This document shows positions 46,194 through 56,039 of a stretch of 64,000 nt of DNA, piece by piece. The number at the start of each line of letters is the position of its first letter. The first letter of the stretch is position 1. The stretch is taken from contig JADYUX010000001.1 of assembly GCA_021532125.1 (NCBI GenBank), positions 522,056 through 586,055 of the forward strand. Direction: 5' to 3'. Both the position numbers and the translations under genes were made by a program. The DNA comes from Arcanobacterium haemolyticum (GTDB lineage: Bacteria > Actinomycetota > Actinomycetes > Actinomycetales > Actinomycetaceae). A model generated the notes under the pieces. It searched no databases, was not told where the DNA came from, and saw nothing but the letters and a program-made list of their open reading frames with translations.

Positions 46194-46840
46194 TGCGTCA
46201 CCTCGCTATTCGCGTCGGCCGCGCCCGAGCCGACGAACGGCACTGGCAGGCGGCCCGATGCAGCCGACCATCCAGGTACGAAACCAGCCGCGATGAGTTC
46301 GTCGTGTGATGCAAAGGCACGCAAGATCCTTTCCTCCAGATCGAGGATTGACTTGTGCGCAGCATCGAGGCCTCCGGCGAGCTCCACGTCAAAGATATGG
46401 ACGTACAGCATGCCTGTCTGTGCTTCGGCGTCGACGACAACCGAGCCAGGGACGAGAGCCGACATGCCGGCGGTCATGGCAAGGTAGGCATCAGATGTGG
46501 AATGGAGCTGGACACGGATAATCGCGCTGTGGGGTGTCTTTCCACGGACGATAAAACTCGCTTGCTGCCAGGAAGCCTGCACGAGATCCTTAATAAAAAC
46601 GGCGACGAGCACCACGAGGGCACGCGGGCGGAACCGGCCATCAAACGGAGTAACGGGGAATGGTGCGAGGGTCGTGATAAAGAGGGCCAGGATAAACCCG
46701 GAGACGATGTTTCCCGTCGTCACTTCACCCCAGAGGAGAACCCATACCATTGTGATCCACACGAGGGCGCCAAGTGAGGCGTGCGGGAAACGTCCCGGCC
46801 TCCTCGTCGCCAAACGGATGGCGTCGCTTGCTTTACTCAT
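46190..46840 (-). CDS. mnhE: Na+/H+ antiporter subunit MrpE/MnhE
   Basis: A 216-residue protein with two N-terminal membrane helices (about 25-60 and 75-92) and a cytoplasmic domain. The PRALVVLVAVFIKDLVQASWQQA and VDAEAQTGMLYVHIFDV segments match MnhE. It has 4-base overlaps with mrpF and mrpD. Confidence 0.92.
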   Translation of the reverse strand: MSKASDAIRLATRRPGRFPHASLGALVWITMVWVLLWGEVTTGNIVSGFILALFITTLAPFPVTPFDGRFRPRALVVLVAVFIKDLVQASWQQASFIVRGKTPHSAIIRVQLHSTSDAYLAMTAGMSALVPGSVVVDAEAQTGMLYVHIFDVELAGGLDAAHKSILDLEERILRAFASHDELIAAGFVPGWSAASGRLPVPFVGSGAADANSEVTQ

Positions 46841-48471
46841 GGCCGAACCTCTTTCACGGAATCCTTCGTGATCGCAAGCCCCTCAGCCGTAGGGGAAAGC
46901 GCGAGCTCGTCGCCCGTCACGAGGTTGCTCGGCTCAGCGTTTGAGGTTGTGGACGACGAAATACCGTCCCCCCGTTCGCCGTCACCTAAGACCGCCGTGA
47001 CGTAGGGTGTTCGGGCACGAAGCTGAGCGGCAGCGGAATCACTCAGGTCGCGTAGCGGTTGAGCTACAACTGTGAGGGCGAGAGTGAGTGCGACAAGCGC
47101 ACCGGCAGCGCCGATCATTCCTCGTGGACATTCCTGCTCAGGCAAAGGCTCGGGTGCCTCCTGCCAAAAGGCCATATTCCACACGCGGATGACGGCGTAG
47201 AGCGTGAGGAGTGAGGTGACAATACCCGCGGCGATAAGCGCCCAATCCATCGCGGTTCCCTTGCTTGCCGAGGCCTCCATGAGGCCAACCTTGCCAAGGA
47301 AGCCCGACATCGGCGGAATACCCGCGAGGTTGAGGGCCGGCACGAGGTAGAGCGCCGAGATCAATGGCGCCGCTTTCCCGAGCGATCCTAGTTTGACGAG
47401 CGAGGTTGTGCCACCTTTGCGTTCGATGAGGCCAACGACGAGGAAGAGTCCAGTCTGGACGGTGATGTGGTGAACGGCGTAGAAAATCGTCGAGGACAGG
47501 CCGTTGACATCTGTCATCGAGATTCCCCACACCATGTACCCCATGTGCGAGACGAGCGTGAAGGAAAGGAGACGTTTGATATCTTGTTGGGCGACGGCGC
47601 CAAAAATACCGACAAGCATGGTCGCGATCGCCATGATCCCCAAAATGTCGTCGAGCCGGCCCCCAGGGAACAACAATGTTTGCGTGCGGATAATGGCATA
47701 GATACCCACCTTGGTGAGAAGACCGGCGAAGACGGCCGTGACAGGTGCGGCAGCCGTCGGGTAGGAATCTGGGAGCCACGCAGAAAGCGGGAAGATTGCC
47801 GCTTTAATCCCGAAAGCAATGAGCAGCATAACTTGCAACACGAGCCTCATACCGGGATCGATCTCGGGGAGGCGCATCGACAACTGAGCGAGATTCACCG
47901 TGCCCGTTGCTGCATAGATTGACCCGATCGCCGCAAGGAAGATTGCCGACGAGACGAGCGAGACGATGACGTACACCGTGCCTGTCCGCATCCGCTCATG
48001 GGTGCCACCCATGGTGATGAGAACAAAGGATGAGGCGAGGAGGATTTCAAATCCCACATAGATGTTAAAGAGGTCGCCGGAAAGAAAAGCGTTCGAAACT
48101 CCTGCCGACAAGATGAGAAATGCCGGGAAGTAGATGGCGCTTGGCGCCCCGCGATCACCGTCGGCAACACCTTGCGAAATCGAGTAGATGAGGACGATGA
48201 GCGTGACCGTCACTGAGGTGATGAGCATTAGGGTGGAGAGGCGATCTGCCACGAGAGCAACTCCCACAGGAGCAGCCCAATTGCCCACGTTGAGAACCAC
48301 AGGCCCCTGCGACATTGCTCCGACAAGGAGGGCGATCGCCGCCGCCAACACGATCGACAGTACGGCGATCGTCACGATCGACTGGATCTTGCGGCTTCGG
48401 AAGACAAGGAGGAGCCCCGCACCTAGGAGGGGAAGGGCGATCGGGACGACGAGCAGAGCCTGCAGCATCAT
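46837..48471 (-). CDS. mnhD: Na+/H+ antiporter subunit MrpD/MnhD
   Basis: A 544-residue protein with about 14 membrane helices, homologous to complex I antiporter-like subunits. Visible are LPDSYPTAAAPVTAVFAGLLTKVG, with the functional Lys, and HMGYMVWGISM. The C-terminus has a polar tail of about 60 residues. It forms the proton-translocating core together with MrpA. Two tandem ATGs (48471, 48468); the first overlaps the mrpC stop. Confidence 0.94.
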   Translation of the reverse strand: MMLQALLVVPIALPLLGAGLLLVFRSRKIQSIVTIAVLSIVLAAAIALLVGAMSQGPVVLNVGNWAAPVGVALVADRLSTLMLITSVTVTLIVLIYSISQGVADGDRGAPSAIYFPAFLILSAGVSNAFLSGDLFNIYVGFEILLASSFVLITMGGTHERMRTGTVYVIVSLVSSAIFLAAIGSIYAATGTVNLAQLSMRLPEIDPGMRLVLQVMLLIAFGIKAAIFPLSAWLPDSYPTAAAPVTAVFAGLLTKVGIYAIIRTQTLLFPGGRLDDILGIMAIATMLVGIFGAVAQQDIKRLLSFTLVSHMGYMVWGISMTDVNGLSSTIFYAVHHITVQTGLFLVVGLIERKGGTTSLVKLGSLGKAAPLISALYLVPALNLAGIPPMSGFLGKVGLMEASASKGTAMDWALIAAGIVTSLLTLYAVIRVWNMAFWQEAPEPLPEQECPRGMIGAAGALVALTLALTVVAQPLRDLSDSAAAQLRARTPYVTAVLGDGERGDGISSSTTSNAEPSNLVTGDELALSPTAEGLAITKDSVKEVRP

Positions 48472-49007
48472 TTCTCTCCCTTCGCGCTTGATTCAGGTGA
48501 GGACTCGCCATTCCTGGCCTGGCGCTCCGTGTCCTGTTCCTCAACCCATTGGGCACTGTTCGTTCCGTCGGGCTCAGTATCGACATCGTCGTGGAACTCG
48601 GCAGCCACCTCAACGAGGTCGGCCTCAGTTTCTTCACGAGCTTCTGCCTGAGCAGCACGCAAGGCGACGAGGCGATCTTCGCGATCGTCGCGAACTTCGT
48701 CGTTATCACGCAACTGCCACGAGCGATACGCCATTGCGAGCAAGAATCCCGTGAGCGCGAGCGTAATAACAATCGACGTGAGCATCATTGCCTGGGCGAG
48801 AGGATCTGACATTGATTCCGTTTCCGTGCCGTCGACGAACGCCGGCTCACCCGAACGCCCACCCGCAATGAGGAACAGGATATTAATTCCGTTCGACAGG
48901 GAGGCGATACCGAGAACGATGCGCGAGAGCGAGCGCTCAAGAATGAGGTACACGCCGACAGCGACGAGCACGCCGCACAAGATGATTAAAGCGAGGGAAC
49001 TCATCAC
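48468..49007 (-). CDS. mnhC: Na+/H+ antiporter subunit MrpC/MnhC with extended C-terminal tail
   Basis: A 179-residue protein. Residues 1-98 are the NuoK-like three-helix core (LERSLSRIVLGIASLSNGIN, DPLAQAMMLTSIVI). Residues 99-179 form a highly charged tail with NSAQW at 150-154, absent from the usual 110-120-residue MrpC. The start may be the GTG at 49007 or the next codon ATG at 49004; AGGAGG serves either. Confidence 0.91.
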   Translation of the reverse strand: MMSSLALIILCGVLVAVGVYLILERSLSRIVLGIASLSNGINILFLIAGGRSGEPAFVDGTETESMSDPLAQAMMLTSIVITLALTGFLLAMAYRSWQLRDNDEVRDDREDRLVALRAAQAEAREETEADLVEVAAEFHDDVDTEPDGTNSAQWVEEQDTERQARNGESSPESSAKGEK

Positions 49008-52000
49008 TTCTCCTCCTTCCCTGTCGAGTGCGCGGGCATGAGGTTCTCATCTCCGTGAGCGGAGGACACTTCTTCCTCAACCTCCGGCTGCAGGAGCTCG
49101 TTCATCTGTGCGCAATCAAGCGAGTTTCGTCGTTCGTCGTTATGCGCAACAAGATCAAATTCGGGAGGCTCAAGGCCCTCAATTTCTCCGTGTCGATCAA
49201 TCTCACCGCCGAGGGAACGAAGAACCTCAAGCATGAGGCCCACAACCGCTATATACACCCCGATATCGAAGACGAGGGCTGTGGCGAAATGGACATCACC
49301 AAATGCTGGGAGGGAAAAATCGAAAAGGACCGTCTGCATCGGGAGGCCGCCGAAAAACACCGGCAAGAACACATAGGCCGTTGCGAGGATCATTCCGCCG
49401 CCCATGAGGTGCGCCGGGAGGAGAGGCAGTGCCGCCCCGAGCTCAAAGCGCCCGCCCGCGAGATAGCGAAGCGCTAACGCAATCCCTGCGAGCAGGCCAC
49501 CCGCAAATCCGCCACCCGGAGCGTTGTGTCCGGAGAAGAGGAAGAAGAACGAGACGACGACGATGGAGTAAAACACGAGCCGCGTGCCCACCGCGAGTAT
49601 GACAGGAACAGAATCAGCTCCCCGCTGGACCACTGTCGCTAGCCACGGCGTGGGGTTCTCACGCTTCGAGGCAAAATCGCGGAATCGACTCTGAATTGCC
49701 TCTGGACTCGTCGCTTGCTGAAGCCGCGCACGCAGCGCCGAATCGACAGGGCCGAGGACGTTGCGTAGCCGATCCAAACGCCCCTGCGAATCTCGCACAA
49801 AAAGGAGGGAGGCGATACCAATAGCGCAGACGACGAGCACCGACGTTTCGCCGAGCGTATCCCATGCTCGGATATCAACGAGAGTGACATTGACGATGTT
49901 CTTGCCGTAGCCGAAGGCGTACGCCTCGTCGGGGAACAACTTCCAGATGGGTTCGTGAATACGCACACCAGCGGCGAATGCGGCAAGGACAGACACGGCC
50001 AGGCCAACGAGAACTGCGAGGGTTAGCCTCCACCAACGCGAGGCGCGAAGCGGGCGATTGGAGAAGTAGGCCGGGAATCTCCGCAAGACGAGAACGAAAA
50101 TAACAAGCGTTCCCGTCTCGGACAGCACCTGTGTCAGCGCAAGATCTGGCGCACCGTACAGTTCATAGATCAACGCCACGCCATAGCCCGTGATGCCCAT
50201 GAGGAGCACAGCCTTCATACGGTGGCGCGAACGGGCGGCAAGAAAGGCAGCCAGAATCGTCACAGCAACAACAGCGGCCTGCCCCGGTGAATCCCATGGG
50301 CGGATACTCTCCGGCACCGCAGCGCCCGCCAAGACAGCAGTGGCGCTCACCGCCACAAGGGTAAAGGTGAAGATCGTCGAGAGATAGGCAGGGAGCGACC
50401 CGCGTTGGGTGGATCGAGTGACCACAGTCGAGAGCGCCTCAAGCCCGTCAATCGAATCCGCATAAATGCCGTCGGCTCGAAGCGGGAATGTGTGGCGATT
50501 CGCAAGAGCTTCGAACGGCCCACGGATTGCGAAAAGGAGAGCGCCCAGAAGGAGAACGACGACAGTCACGAGAAGAGGGGCACCAAAACCATGCCATATC
50601 GCGAGATGAGAGTGCTCCCCTGGATACGTTCCAGCGTAGTTTTCTAAGATCGGGCTCCATGCAGATGCGCCGATTCCGAGAGCAAGCGTCGCTGCAGAGA
50701 GCACGTAAATGGGAATCGCCGTGAGCACTGATCCCTTGCGCACCTGCTTACACGGGACACTCGGCTTCGATACGAATGCGCCCCACCAGAAACGCAAACC
50801 ATACGCGACGGTCAGGGCCGAGCCAATGGCGATAGCGACCCACGTGATCGTCGCACGAACGTCGCCGCCGATCAGCGCCTCAAGCGCCGCTTCTTTCGCA
50901 ATGAAAGCACCAAGCGGCGGAAAACCAATCATCGACGCGACCGCCACGCCAGCAAGCACAGCAATATCCGGCATCAAACGTGCAACCCCGGAGAGCTCCC
51001 GAAGATCACGCGTACCAAACCAGACGTCCACAATACCCACCGTGAGAAACAGCGTGGATTTGAACAGCGCATGTGCACACAGCAGCATCAGGCCAGCGAG
51101 AGCCATCTGGGCATCGCCGTATCCGACCATGAGGGTTATAAGGCCAAGCTGGGAAACGGTACCGAAGGCGAGAATGAGCTTGAGATCATTTTGTTTGAGA
51201 GCGCGATAGCCACCAATAATGAGCGTGCTTATCCCAGCTATAGCAACAAGAATCTTCCACTGCGTGAGGTAGGCAAATCCCGGAGCAAGGCGTGCAACGA
51301 GATACACACCAGCTTTGACCATAGCCGCGGCATGGAGATACGCCGAGACGGGCGTGGGAGCGGCCATTGCGGCGGGGAGCCAGAAATGGAAGGGGAACAG
51401 CGCCGATTTGGAGAACGCTCCCACCAGCATCAAGATCGCGGCGGACGCAATAAGCGTGCTGTTGCCGCCGCCAAGCGTTCCTGCCTGCGACGAGGCCACG
51501 AGTGCGGCGAATGAGAACGAGCCACCCGGCATGACACCGAACATGATGATGCCGGCAAGCATCGCGAGGCCGCCAGCGGTCGTCACAGTAATGGCCTGAC
51601 GGGCGGCCAAGCGCGAGGAGCCTCGGTCCGAATAGTGGCCGATGAGAAGGAAGGAAAAGACTGTCGTCAATTCCCAGAAGGTGTACATCGCGAGCGTATT
51701 ATCCGTAGTCACCAGCCCAAACATGGCACCAGCAAAAGCGAGGAACACCCCAGCAAATCGTCCGAGATGAGGCGCGCCGGCACGGAAATATCGGGACGAG
51801 TACATGAGCACAAGCGCACCCACACCCGAAACCAGAAGCGACATCACAGCGCTCAACGCATCAATGCGCACATCAAATGTGAGGCCGAGCTGCGGAATCC
51901 AGGAGTAATGCTCGATGTACTCCCCGCCGCGGAACGCGCCCGGAATGTGGCCGAGCGACCAAACAAAAGCGATACCTGGAATCAGGGCGAGGATCGCAAA

Positions 52001-52075
52001 ACCGCCGCGGCCTTTCCTGAGGACAATCGGCGCGCACAAAGCACCGACAAAGAAGAGGCATAGCAGGGCGGGCAT
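49004..52075 (-). CDS. mnhA: Na+/H+ antiporter subunit MrpA fused to MrpB
   Basis: A 1,023-residue protein. Residues 1-770 form the MrpA part with about 20 helices (FWELTTVFSFLLIGHYSDR, LPAAMAAPTPVSAYLHAAAMVKAGVY, IALVALFGAPDLALTQ-type YELYGAPDLALTQVLSETG). Residues 810-960 are MrpB (HNAPGGGFAGGLLAGIALALRYLAGG, VFDIGVYIAVVGLML). The last 60 residues are an acidic tail. First gene of mrpABCDEFG; the complex expels Na+ and sets internal pH. A GAGGAG site precedes ATG 52075. Confidence 0.94.
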   Translation of the reverse strand: MPALLCLFFVGALCAPIVLRKGRGGFAILALIPGIAFVWSLGHIPGAFRGGEYIEHYSWIPQLGLTFDVRIDALSAVMSLLVSGVGALVLMYSSRYFRAGAPHLGRFAGVFLAFAGAMFGLVTTDNTLAMYTFWELTTVFSFLLIGHYSDRGSSRLAARQAITVTTAGGLAMLAGIIMFGVMPGGSFSFAALVASSQAGTLGGGNSTLIASAAILMLVGAFSKSALFPFHFWLPAAMAAPTPVSAYLHAAAMVKAGVYLVARLAPGFAYLTQWKILVAIAGISTLIIGGYRALKQNDLKLILAFGTVSQLGLITLMVGYGDAQMALAGLMLLCAHALFKSTLFLTVGIVDVWFGTRDLRELSGVARLMPDIAVLAGVAVASMIGFPPLGAFIAKEAALEALIGGDVRATITWVAIAIGSALTVAYGLRFWWGAFVSKPSVPCKQVRKGSVLTAIPIYVLSAATLALGIGASAWSPILENYAGTYPGEHSHLAIWHGFGAPLLVTVVVLLLGALLFAIRGPFEALANRHTFPLRADGIYADSIDGLEALSTVVTRSTQRGSLPAYLSTIFTFTLVAVSATAVLAGAAVPESIRPWDSPGQAAVVAVTILAAFLAARSRHRMKAVLLMGITGYGVALIYELYGAPDLALTQVLSETGTLVIFVLVLRRFPAYFSNRPLRASRWWRLTLAVLVGLAVSVLAAFAAGVRIHEPIWKLFPDEAYAFGYGKNIVNVTLVDIRAWDTLGETSVLVVCAIGIASLLFVRDSQGRLDRLRNVLGPVDSALRARLQQATSPEAIQSRFRDFASKRENPTPWLATVVQRGADSVPVILAVGTRLVFYSIVVVSFFFLFSGHNAPGGGFAGGLLAGIALALRYLAGGRFELGAALPLLPAHLMGGGMILATAYVFLPVFFGGLPMQTVLFDFSLPAFGDVHFATALVFDIGVYIAVVGLMLEVLRSLGGEIDRHGEIEGLEPPEFDLVAHNDERRNSLDCAQMNELLQPEVEEEVSSAHGDENLMPAHSTGKEEK

Positions 52076-52470
52076 CCATCACTCCTCGGGTAGGGTGCGA
52101 TCGAACACGGGCACCTGCGAGGAGTCGGCACAGCCGCCGTTTTCCACAACGACGAACTCCGCTCTCAGCCGCGAAACATCAACAGCACTCACCGTACAGA
52201 TCGCGTGTCATACACCGCGCAGCCGGGCTGGCAGACCTTCCCACAGGACTTCCCTATTCTATCAGGCCAGATATTCCTTCCTCAGAGCACTTTGCTCTCA
52301 GCACAGCCCAAAGATGACAGGCCACATCATCAAGCGCCACCCCACCAAAACAAGCCCGGGTAGCCGGGCCATACCTACGCCCGCAAACGGCGAAGGCCGG
52401 CAGGGCACTACCCCACCGGCCTTCGTCGTTCCCTACACGTCGTCACGCCATACTGGCGCACACGCGGTGA
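52076..52470. other. Intergenic region upstream of the mrp operon, no gene seen
   Basis: About 395 bases. It should hold the mrp promoter. A perfect 10-bp hairpin CGAAGGCCGG / CCGGCCTTCG (52391-52425) lies 46 bases past the methyltransferase stop and probably terminates that gene. Open frames here show no coding character. Confidence 0.45.
52391..52425 (-). terminator. Hairpin downstream of the MetE-like gene
   Basis: CGAAGGCCGG pairs perfectly with CCGGCCTTCG across a 15-base loop, 46 bases after the stop codon at 52471. No T tract on the minus strand. Confidence 0.55.
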
Positions 52471-53676
52471 TCAGCCCAATCGCTTCGACGCGATACGCGC
52501 ACCTTCAGCTAGCGACTCAAGTTTCGCCCAGGCGATCGACGGATACACGCGCCCGCCCAAGCCACAATCAGTCGAAGCAATGACATTCTCAGGGCCAACA
52601 AGCGAAGCGAAACGCTCAATACGTTCAGCCACAAGCTCAGGATGCTCCACCACATTCGTCGAATGAGAGACAACACCTGGAATGATGACCTTCCCCTCCG
52701 GGAGCTTCACATCCTTCCAGATCTTCCACTCATGCTCGTGGCGCACATTGGCAGCCTCGAACGTGTAGCCCTTCGCATTGACCTGAAGCACCTGATCGAC
52801 GATATCCGCGAACGGAATATCTGTCGTATGCGGGCCATGCCACGAACCCCAACACACATGGAAGCGCACCTGATCGGCAGGAATCCCATCCAAGGCACGG
52901 TTCAGGGCGTCAATTCGCACCTGTGTGAAAGCTCGGTAATCCTCAAGCGACGGCTCCGGAACAATCTGATCCCATGCTTCGGCAATGGAGGGATCGTCGA
53001 TCTGAACCGTCAGGCCAGCATCCGTGATCGCCTTGTACTCCTGGTGAAGCGCATCCGCACAGGCCTCAAGAACTTCGACATCATTCTTGTAATAGGCGTT
53101 CGAGATGCGGGCTGCCGAGCCCGGCGAAAGCGCGGCGATAAAACCCGACGAAGCATCAAGACCATTCGCTTTCAACGCCTTGAGCGTCAGATCAATATCG
53201 CGCTTCACAGCATCCTGGCCGATGTATTCCAAAGGTGCCGTGATCGTCGGGAAAACGACCGGCTTATCGGATGGACGAGCCACATGAATACCAGAATCCG
53301 GATCGGAATATGCGTCAGCAAAACGTGTCCAATCGCGGCGCTCCGCAAAAGAAGCCAATTGGATACCACCCTCGGATGCAGGCGGAGCAAATCCAAAACG
53401 CCCATCCGTGGAGAGTTCAAGGCCAGAAAAGCGCGAGAAGGAATAGAACCACCAGGCCCCATAATCCACCGACTCCGTCATAATGTGGCCATATTCGCCA
53501 TCATTAACGACATCAATACCGATATCTTTTTGGCGCTTAATAACGTCCGCAACAGATTCGTCGAGAATTCTCGTAAACTCGTCTTCGCTTATCTCGCCGG
53601 CGGACATTCGTGCATTAGCCTCAAGTAGCTGAGCCGGGCGGGGCAAAGATCCAACATGTGTGGTGCGAATGCTCAT
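52471..53676 (-). CDS. Cobalamin-independent methionine synthase-like protein (MetE C-terminal domain)
   Basis: A 401-residue TIM-barrel protein corresponding to the catalytic half of MetE, without the N-terminal half. It opens TTHVGSLPRP. The zinc ligands are visible: His273-x-Cys275 in FHVCWGSWHG and Cys371 in STDCGLGGR, with a Glu near 307. It probably transfers a methyl group to homocysteine or a related thiol; stand-alone paralogues of this kind may use other methyl donors. ATG 53676 has AAGGAG. Single-gene unit. Confidence 0.86.
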   Translation of the reverse strand: MSIRTTHVGSLPRPAQLLEANARMSAGEISEDEFTRILDESVADVIKRQKDIGIDVVNDGEYGHIMTESVDYGAWWFYSFSRFSGLELSTDGRFGFAPPASEGGIQLASFAERRDWTRFADAYSDPDSGIHVARPSDKPVVFPTITAPLEYIGQDAVKRDIDLTLKALKANGLDASSGFIAALSPGSAARISNAYYKNDVEVLEACADALHQEYKAITDAGLTVQIDDPSIAEAWDQIVPEPSLEDYRAFTQVRIDALNRALDGIPADQVRFHVCWGSWHGPHTTDIPFADIVDQVLQVNAKGYTFEAANVRHEHEWKIWKDVKLPEGKVIIPGVVSHSTNVVEHPELVAERIERFASLVGPENVIASTDCGLGGRVYPSIAWAKLESLAEGARIASKRLG

Positions 53677-53877
53677 GTTCACTCCTTCTTGAGGTAGATG
53701 CGACAACGGCCTGACAAGCGGCCCTTTTCATTCCGCTGAGTCGCGGACACATTCACCTGGCGGCGAATTAGCATCAAGAGTATGCGGTGACATGCTGTGC
53801 CGCAGGTGGAGTCCGTTGAATGGGACGACGAGCGAATAGGGCGACGAGCGAGCCGCCGGAGTATTCTCCCCGTACAT

Positions 53878-53909
53878 GAAAGTGGGGCGAGAGATCTCGC
53901 CCCACTTTC
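53878..53909 (-). terminator. Terminator of the G5-domain surface-protein gene
   Basis: GAAAGTGGGGCGAGA pairs with TCTCGCCCCACTTTC (15 bp around a GA centre, so effectively 13 bp with a 6-base loop), 43 bases past the stop codon. Its core resembles the terminator at 56568. Confidence 0.75.
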
Positions 53910-53951
53910 TTGTCACACGATCCGGTGTGGTTCGCTCGTTACCCAGCCAGG

Positions 53952-56039
53952 TCAGGCTTCGTCACGGCGACGAAGCACGAGGGCACCCACGCCCAGGAGA
54001 AGTACCGCAGAACCGGCAAGCACGCCAACACCCGCACCCGTGAAGGCAAGAACTTTGCTCTTCACGCGCTTCGGCGTGGCCTGCGCCGAAGCAGGAGCCG
54101 ACACCTCGGCGCCGGCTGCGGCCGTCCCAGTGCTCGGCACGCTGGGCGTCTCGTTACTCGGTGTCACGCTCGGTGCCTCGTTACTCGGTGCCACGGTAGG
54201 TTCGACGCTCGGCGCAGCGCTGGGCTCGGCGCTCGGAGCCACGCTGGGCTCAGCGCTCGGAGCCACGCTGGGCTCAGCGCTCGGCGCTTCACTTTGCTCA
54301 ACCTTCGGCTCGACGACCTTCGTCCCGCGCTTGACCACGCGCGTCACGGGTTCCGCTGTCACAGCGGAGGCTTCGGGATTGGGAATCACTTCGCCCGTGG
54401 CCGGGTCCACCTTGAACGTCTTTCCGATGGTGAGAATCCCATCAACGCCTTCGGTTACGACCTCCTCGGTTCCCACTTCGAGCTCGGGATCGTCGATATA
54501 TTCCGTCTCGAAAGGAATCGGCTCGGTACGCAGAATCGGCTTTGTTCCAACCTTGACGAGCTTTGGTTGGGCCGCGGCGACTTCCTCGCGTGAGGCAATT
54601 ACCGTTGTGCTTGGGCGGACCAAGCCGGCATTGACGTACTCAACATCGTAAGTCGTCGTCGTCCTTTTCTCTCCAGCAACACCCTCGGAGGCGACTTCGG
54701 TCAGCCCAAGATCGAGGGAGTTGTCAGCTTCGTAAACTGTGGAAAAGTCGAGCTTGTCGGTTGTCTCGTCGACGTAGCGGATCGGCGAGAAGTAGTAGTT
54801 CTGCACCTGAGTACCGTCGGGCAGAATTTCTGTTCCCAGTGAGACTCGCAGAACCGACGCGCCATTCTTTACCACTGAGACGTTAGGGATTCCAAGACGA
54901 GTTGCCATCGCTTCAATGCTCGGCGTCAACGATGCCACATCGCCGTCGCTGAGCGGAATGTTGCCGTCGGCGTTGAGGTCGGCTTTCGTTTTTTCAACGT
55001 AGATCGGGTTAGCAGCGAGTTCTTGAGCGACCTTCTCGTATGGTCGAGCAGACTGCACGAAGTCTACGACGCGGGTCAGCTTTGTGCCGTCGGATTGCGT
55101 GTATGTCAGCGTAAATTTCTTCTCGGTGCTTCCAGCGAAGGGTTCGAAGTAGCCCTTGGCGAAATCTGCGCGCTCGACGAAAGCCTGACTCCCGTTGGCA
55201 GGCTGGCCGAATGGCGCGACGTCTCGTGTTTCAACACCGTCGCTCATCGTCATGGAGCCACCCGCAGGGGCCGAGATGCTCTCGACGTAGATGCCGCGGT
55301 TGGATGCGTCGAGCCTCGGCGTCGAGATGCCATTGAGCTTGACAAAGGGCTCAAAAGCCCACGTGAGCGAGTTCGTCCACGGCCCGGAGATTCCGCGGGG
55401 TGGAGTTTGCTCATAGAGGGTCACAGTGATGCCATCTCCGCTTACGAGGACATTGCGATCACGATCGATCGCGTATCCCGCCGCGGCATAGGCAGCAATG
55501 ATGTTGTCCGTGAGCTGCTCGATCTCATCGACCGTGAGGCGGCGGCTGTCAGCCGGCTCCACGGGCTTCACTTTGGGATACACGTTCATGTAGATCGTTG
55601 CGTTATCCATCACCGAGATGGATGTTTCCTCCGCGTCCTCGTCGTTGGTTGCGCGGTAGTTCAGCATCAACGATGGCAGGAATCGCTTGGGCGTCGTGAG
55701 CCCTTCTTTGTAGAGGGAGTATTCGGACGTCCCATTGCCCTTCGGAGTTTCCTCCATCTCGAAGGTTCCGAAGCCGGCGTAATTGACGTCGTAGAAGCCA
55801 CCGGAGGCTGCCGTGAACGTGACCCTGATTCCTGTACGCCAGAGACGGGAATCAAAGTTCGTGATTCCTTGATCCCGGATTGTCGGTGCGGCGGCGTCAG
55901 CCATGGGGACGTTAACCGTACCGTTGGCCGCGAAGGCCGATTGTGTATTTACGCCAAGTGAAGCGACAAGTGAGAGCGCCGCGATACTCGCCATGGCGTA
56001 GGTGAACTTGCTGCGGGGATTCCGCGCACTTTGGGCCAT
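53952..56039 (-). CDS. Sortase-anchored surface protein with G5-like domains
   Basis: A 695-residue secreted protein. Signal peptide to about residue 37 (VNTQSAFA). A unique region follows (about 40-400). Two G5-like segments lie at about 430-570, with FETEYIDDPELEVGTEEVVTEG-type and RVVKRGTK pieces. Then a Ser/Glu/Pro spacer of SAEPSVAP repeats and the sortase signal LAFTG at 664-668, with a membrane helix and RRRDEA tail. G5 domains often bind zinc or N-acetylglucosamine and support adhesion. The LAxTG form suggests a class E-type sortase. Function as adhesin is inferred. Confidence 0.85.
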   Translation of the reverse strand: MAQSARNPRSKFTYAMASIAALSLVASLGVNTQSAFAANGTVNVPMADAAAPTIRDQGITNFDSRLWRTGIRVTFTAASGGFYDVNYAGFGTFEMEETPKGNGTSEYSLYKEGLTTPKRFLPSLMLNYRATNDEDAEETSISVMDNATIYMNVYPKVKPVEPADSRRLTVDEIEQLTDNIIAAYAAAGYAIDRDRNVLVSGDGITVTLYEQTPPRGISGPWTNSLTWAFEPFVKLNGISTPRLDASNRGIYVESISAPAGGSMTMSDGVETRDVAPFGQPANGSQAFVERADFAKGYFEPFAGSTEKKFTLTYTQSDGTKLTRVVDFVQSARPYEKVAQELAANPIYVEKTKADLNADGNIPLSDGDVASLTPSIEAMATRLGIPNVSVVKNGASVLRVSLGTEILPDGTQVQNYYFSPIRYVDETTDKLDFSTVYEADNSLDLGLTEVASEGVAGEKRTTTTYDVEYVNAGLVRPSTTVIASREEVAAAQPKLVKVGTKPILRTEPIPFETEYIDDPELEVGTEEVVTEGVDGILTIGKTFKVDPATGEVIPNPEASAVTAEPVTRVVKRGTKVVEPKVEQSEAPSAEPSVAPSAEPSVAPSAEPSAAPSVEPTVAPSNEAPSVTPSNETPSVPSTGTAAAGAEVSAPASAQATPKRVKSKVLAFTGAGVGVLAGSAVLLLGVGALVLRRRDEA

